43,816 bases of DNA, from assembly GCA_902497145.1 (NCBI GenBank), contig CABVDR010000014.1, positions 1-43,816 of the forward strand. The letters are read 5' to 3'. The position numbers and the translations under genes were made by a program. The notes under the pieces are model-generated. The model did no database searches and was not told the DNA's origin. It saw nothing but the letters and a program-made list of their open reading frames with translations. The DNA is from an uncultured Oscillospiraceae bacterium (GTDB lineage: Bacteria > Bacillota > Clostridia > Oscillospirales > Oscillospiraceae). Below, one piece after another: positions 40,809-43,816 of the stretch (positions within the stretch are counted from its first letter, which is position 1; the number at the start of each line of letters is the position of its first letter).

Positions 40809-41513
40809 TTAATTACTCTGGGGAAAGTGCTCATAGGGCTGGGTGGACAAAATCGTCCAGCCGGAATTGATAAGCACCAAATCCTTGCCGTCAGGGCCGC
40901 AGTAGTAGATGTCCACGCTGTCCGGGTCCCCCTTGCCGGGCACCACCGCCCAGTTCTGCAGGGTTTTCTTCACACTGTCCAGGATGGTCTGATCCAGTTG
41001 GTAGCTGTCATAGACGTGGAACTCCTCCTTCTGCACCTGGGGTGCTCCGGAAAACAGGGCACAGGTCTCCGCAAAGGTAACGGTGATGCCGCCCTTCCCG
41101 GTGGTGATTTCTCCTGCCAGGTCCAAATTCCAGCCGGTGAGCTCGGCCATCTCGGCCACCACCCCCTCCGCAGGCACCATGCCCTGTTCATTCAGGGCGC
41201 CCTGATAGGTCTCCTGGTACTGCTGGAACTGGTCGTCCGTCCCGATGTACAACGTCACCACCCGGGCCTCATCGGCCTGGGTGTCGTCAGGCTGTGCTTC
41301 CGTTCCATCTGTCTGGTTCTGGGAGTTCTCTCCGCTCTGGGCGGGAAGGGAAGACTGGCTGCCGAAGGAACTGCTCTGGCTGCCGGAACTACTTTGGCTG
41401 CCGGAGGAGCTGCTCTGGGCGTCCGGCGTACTCTGTGCGCCGGACTGCGCGGTACAGGCGGTCAGCGCCAGCAGCAGCATCGCGGCGCACAGGATGGTGG
41501 ATCGTCGTTTCAT
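40809..41513 (-). CDS. Lipoprotein with Ser/Gln-rich linker
   Basis: 234 residues. The signal peptide ends in lipobox LTAC (Cys20). A low-complexity run of SSGSQSS-type repeats (about 22-60) links to a GerMN-like small domain (VVTLYIGTDDQFQQYQ, GITVTFAETCALF, DSVKKTLQNW). GerM-type domains are seen in spore germination and other surface lipoproteins; the match is by general look only. Stands alone with its own promoter. Confidence 0.75.
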   Translation of the reverse strand: MKRRSTILCAAMLLLALTACTAQSGAQSTPDAQSSSSGSQSSSGSQSSSFGSQSSLPAQSGENSQNQTDGTEAQPDDTQADEARVVTLYIGTDDQFQQYQETYQGALNEQGMVPAEGVVAEMAELTGWNLDLAGEITTGKGGITVTFAETCALFSGAPQVQKEEFHVYDSYQLDQTILDSVKKTLQNWAVVPGKGDPDSVDIYYCGPDGKDLVLINSGWTILSTQPYEHFPQSN

Positions 41514-41639
41514 GAATTGGCTCCTTTATTCGTGGGTCGCTGTCACATACAGAAACCTCCGTTTGGGAAAACAGGGTGCTTCTCACCCAAATTTCACATT
41601 TTCCCCTTACAACTGTGTCTTATTTCTTTCGTAAAGAGT

Positions 41640-41669
41640 ATTTTACGCAAGAAATACCCATTCCGTCAA
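41640..41669 (-). promoter_or_regulatory. Promoter of the lipoprotein gene
   Basis: Minus-strand TTGACG (41669 to 41664), 18-bp spacer, TAAAAT (41645 to 41640), about 120 nt before the start codon. Confidence 0.5.
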
Positions 41670-41719
41670 GGATTTGGGGGCATTGTTTCCATTGTGTTAA
41701 AAAAATGTTTACAAACACG

Positions 41720-41767
41720 GAAAAAGCGCCCTCTCCGGCGGTTCACACCCGTCTGAGAAAGGCGCTT
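41720..41767 (-). terminator. Terminator after dnaJ
   Basis: AAGCGCC (41724-41730) pairs with GGCGCTT (41761-41767) at the base of a larger hairpin; a T tract follows on the minus strand. The gap 41514-41793 holds only this and the lipoprotein promoter. Confidence 0.6.
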
Positions 41768-41793
41768 GTTTCTCTCCAAAAAGCCTTTGGAGC

Positions 41794-42957
41794 TTACTTT
41801 TTCTTCTTGTGCTTGTCAAAAAAGCCTTTGAATCCGCTCTCTTCCGGCACGTCCTCCCCCATAGCCTGGGCAAAGGCACGCAGGGCCTCCTTCTGCTCCC
41901 CGTTAAGGGAAGTGGGTACCTGAACCCGGATGGTGACGTACTGGTCGCCCCGACCCCGGCCCCGCAGTTCAGGAATGCCCTTCCCCCGCAGGCGGAAAGT
42001 GGTTCCGGTCTGGGTTCCGGCAGGCAGGTTGTACTTCACCTTGCCGTCAATGGTGGGGATCTCCAACTCGGCCCCCATGGCCGCCTGGAAGAAGCTCACT
42101 GGCTGCTCATAGAGCACGGTAGTGCCGTCCCGCTTGAACTGGGGATGGGGCTTGACCCGCACGCCCACAATGAGGTCGCCGGCGGGACCGCCGTTTTTAC
42201 CCGCGTTGCCCTGGCCCCGCAGGGAGATGGCCTGGCCGTCGTCGATGCCGGCGGGGATGGTCACGGTAATCCGCTTGCTCTTCTTCACGCTGCCGCTTCC
42301 CCCGCAGCTCTTACAGGGACTGTGGATGATCTTTCCGGTGCCGTGGCAGCGGGTACAGGCCGCGGTGCTGGAGAAGGCGAAGCCGCCGGTACGCTGCTGC
42401 ACCCGGACCACGCCGGTGCCCCGGCAGTCGGGGCAGGTCTCGGCCGTGGTGCCAGGCTGACAGCCGGAGCCGTGGCAGGCATCGCACTCCTCGGTGCGGT
42501 TGAGGTTAATCTCCTTCTCGCAGCCGAAGGCGGCCTCCTCAAAGGTAATGGTCAGGTTGGCCCGCAGGCTCTCCCCCTTCTGGGGACCGTTGCGCCGGGC
42601 TCCGCCGCCGCCAAAGCCGCCGAACCCACCGCCGCCAAAGAAGGACCCGAAGATATCGCCCAGGTCAATATCCCCCATGTCAAAGCCGCCGAAGCCGCCG
42701 CCGGGACCGCCTGCGCCATAGTTGGGATCTACTCCCGCATGGCCAAACTGGTCATACCGGGCCCGCTTCTGCTCATCAGACAGGACGCTGTAAGCCTCGT
42801 TCACTTCCTTGAACTTGGCCTCCGCCTCCTTGTCGCCGGGGTTCATGTCGGGGTGATATTTTTTGGCCAATTTCCGGTAGGCCTTTTTAATCTCATCGTC
42901 GGAGGCGCCTTTGCTCACGCCCAGCACCTCGTAATAATCTCGTTTCTGTTCTGGCAT
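41794..42957 (-). CDS. dnaJ: Chaperone DnaJ
   Basis: 387 residues. J domain (about 4-68) with the HPD triad (KKYHPDMNPG) that stimulates DnaK; Gly/Phe-rich region (about 75-120); four zinc motifs CDACHGSG, CPDCRGTG, CTRCHGTG and CKSCGGSG; C-terminal substrate domains; basic tail. Type I Hsp40. The start at 42957 (MPEQKRDYYEV) follows GAGGTG. It lies 118 nt downstream of dnaK on the same strand. Confidence 0.97.
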   Translation of the reverse strand: MPEQKRDYYEVLGVSKGASDDEIKKAYRKLAKKYHPDMNPGDKEAEAKFKEVNEAYSVLSDEQKRARYDQFGHAGVDPNYGAGGPGGGFGGFDMGDIDLGDIFGSFFGGGGFGGFGGGGARRNGPQKGESLRANLTITFEEAAFGCEKEINLNRTEECDACHGSGCQPGTTAETCPDCRGTGVVRVQQRTGGFAFSSTAACTRCHGTGKIIHSPCKSCGGSGSVKKSKRITVTIPAGIDDGQAISLRGQGNAGKNGGPAGDLIVGVRVKPHPQFKRDGTTVLYEQPVSFFQAAMGAELEIPTIDGKVKYNLPAGTQTGTTFRLRGKGIPELRGRGRGDQYVTIRVQVPTSLNGEQKEALRAFAQAMGEDVPEESGFKGFFDKHKKKK

Positions 42958-43032
42958 ATGGTTCACCTCTGTTTCCGAGGGGACGGAACCTTTTTCCGTC
43001 TCTTCCTCTTGGATGCAGACACAAGGGCGCGC

Positions 43033-43053
43033 AGGCGGGGCAACGCCCCGCCT
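43033..43053. other. Hairpin between dnaK and dnaJ
   Basis: AGGCGGGGC pairs perfectly with GCCCCGCCT (loop AAC). With no T tract, it may attenuate or be an mRNA processing or stability element setting the DnaK to DnaJ ratio. The role is inferred. Confidence 0.5.
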
Positions 43054-43075
43054 ACGCGGCCATTACATATAGGAA

Positions 43076-43816
43076 TTACTTCTTGTCGTCATCAACGACA
43101 GTATAATCAGCATCCACTACGTCATCGCCGCCGTTGCCGCCGGCCTGGCCGCCGCCGAAGTTGGCGCCGCCCATGTCAGGGCCGGGACCAGCCTGGCCGC
43201 CCTGCTGCTGGTAGAGCTTCTCGCTGACGGCGTAGAAGGCCTTCTGCAGCTCCTCGGTGGCGTTCTTGATGGCCTCGGTGTCGGAGCCCTTCAGGGTCTC
43301 CTTCAGCTTGCCCAGAGCGCTCTCGATGTTGGAGCGGTCGCCGGCGTCCATCTTGCCGCCCATCTCCTCCAGGGCCTTCTCGGTCTGGAAGACCATCTGG
43401 TCGGCCTGGTTGCGGACATCGGCCGCCTCGCGCTGCTTCTTATCCTCGGCGGCAAACTGCTCGGCCTCACGCACGGCCTTGTCAATGTCGTCCTTGGACA
43501 TGTTGGTGGAGGAGGTGATGGTGATGTGCTGCTCCTTGCCGGTACCCAGGTCCTTGGCGGACACGTTCACGATGCCGTTGGCGTCGATGTCGAAGGTAAC
43601 CTCGATCTGAGGCACGCCGCGGCGGGCGGGAGCAATGCCGTCCAGGTTGAAGCGGCCCAGAGTCTTGTTGTACTGAGCCATCTCACGCTCGCCCTGGAGC
43701 ACGTGAACCTCAACGGAGGTCTGGTTGTCCGCGGCGGTGGTGAAGGTCTGGCTCTTCTTCACGGGGATGGTGGTGTTGCGCTCGATGAGCTTGGTCATCA
43801 CGCCGCCCATGGTCTC
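43076..43816 (-). CDS. dnaK: Chaperone DnaK (C-terminal part, cut by window edge)
   Basis: The frame is open at the right edge. The visible 246 residues begin at the end of the ATPase domain (ETMGGVMTKLIERNTTIP), then the substrate-binding domain (QTSVEVHVLQGEREMA, GVPQIEVTFDIDANGI) and helical lid (SKDDIDKAVREAEQFAAEDK). A Gly-rich tail ends in DDDKK. Hsp70 folding chaperone, cytoplasmic, working with DnaJ next door. Confidence 0.97.
   Translation of the reverse strand, partial: ETMGGVMTKLIERNTTIPVKKSQTFTTAADNQTSVEVHVLQGEREMAQYNKTLGRFNLDGIAPARRGVPQIEVTFDIDANGIVNVSAKDLGTGKEQHITITSSTNMSKDDIDKAVREAEQFAAEDKKQREAADVRNQADQMVFQTEKALEEMGGKMDAGDRSNIESALGKLKETLKGSDTEAIKNATEELQKAFYAVSEKLYQQQGGQAGPGPDMGGANFGGGQAGGNGGDDVVDADYTVVDDDKK

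Noticed and set aside
1..43816. CRISPR arrays or defence systems
   Set aside because: No regularly spaced direct repeats and no cas-like or toxin-antitoxin genes recognised in either strand.

Overview
The window looks like a chromosome segment of a GC-rich, gut-type anaerobic Clostridia member, probably Oscillospiraceae (Flavonifractor/Lawsonibacter-like). This rests on gene content and base composition (rubrerythrin, S-layer homology domains, three MATE exporters, many aldo/keto reductases, Firmicutes-type promoters and ribosome-binding sites). The species cannot be named from sequence alone. The right third is core genome: ssrA, cyclophilin, smpB, thiamine pyrophosphokinase, cysteine desulfurase-like protein, dnaJ and the end of dnaK. 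The left two thirds are accessory.

Region by region. 1-1.5 kb: debris of integrated elements (decayed ORFs, a tRNA 3'-half-like sequence, repeats) plus one small zinc-ribbon gene. 1.5-12.2 kb: a redox island, all on the minus strand. It holds an LysR regulator, two iron-ADH-family proteins (one with every metal ligand lost), three aldo/keto reductases, an iron-sulfur flavoprotein, two exported flavodoxins (one lipid-anchored, one with S-layer domains), a lipoprotein alpha/beta hydrolase and several gene remnants. 12.2-15.4 kb: pseudogenes, a second tRNA-like repeat, a GNAT acetyltransferase, tag, and a repeat. 15.5-26.2 kb: a PrpR-like regulator divergent from an operon of class III CoA-transferase, HMG-CoA-lyase-like enzyme, VOC protein and split transketolase. 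After a 1.4-kb non-coding stretch comes an SLC13-type transporter with an esterase and its catalytically degenerate paralogue. 26.4-30.5 kb: MATE exporter, repeat, lipoprotein, XRE membrane regulator, rubrerythrin. 30.5-43.8 kb: the core block, with a MarR-MATE pair inside it.

The strongest new signals are regulatory. (1) A 31-nt motif occurs four times in the redox island, in one orientation, each copy exactly 25 nt from a -10-like hexamer facing an island gene. This looks like the operator-promoter of the local LysR regulon. (2) One of these promoters appears to have been hit by a 254-bp MITE-like element with 16-bp imperfect terminal inverted repeats, a 7-bp duplication (TATTGTA) that recreates the -10, and six perfect internal hairpins, giving the operon a long folded leader. 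(3) The CoA-transferase operon and the transporter/esterase operon share a TGTTTCA...TGAAACA operator at the same distance upstream of their promoters. This suggests one regulon under the PrpR-like protein and one pathway: import of a dicarboxylate-like acid, activation to a CoA ester, cleavage by a lyase. (4) Pairing of an intact enzyme with a degenerate paralogue occurs in both systems.
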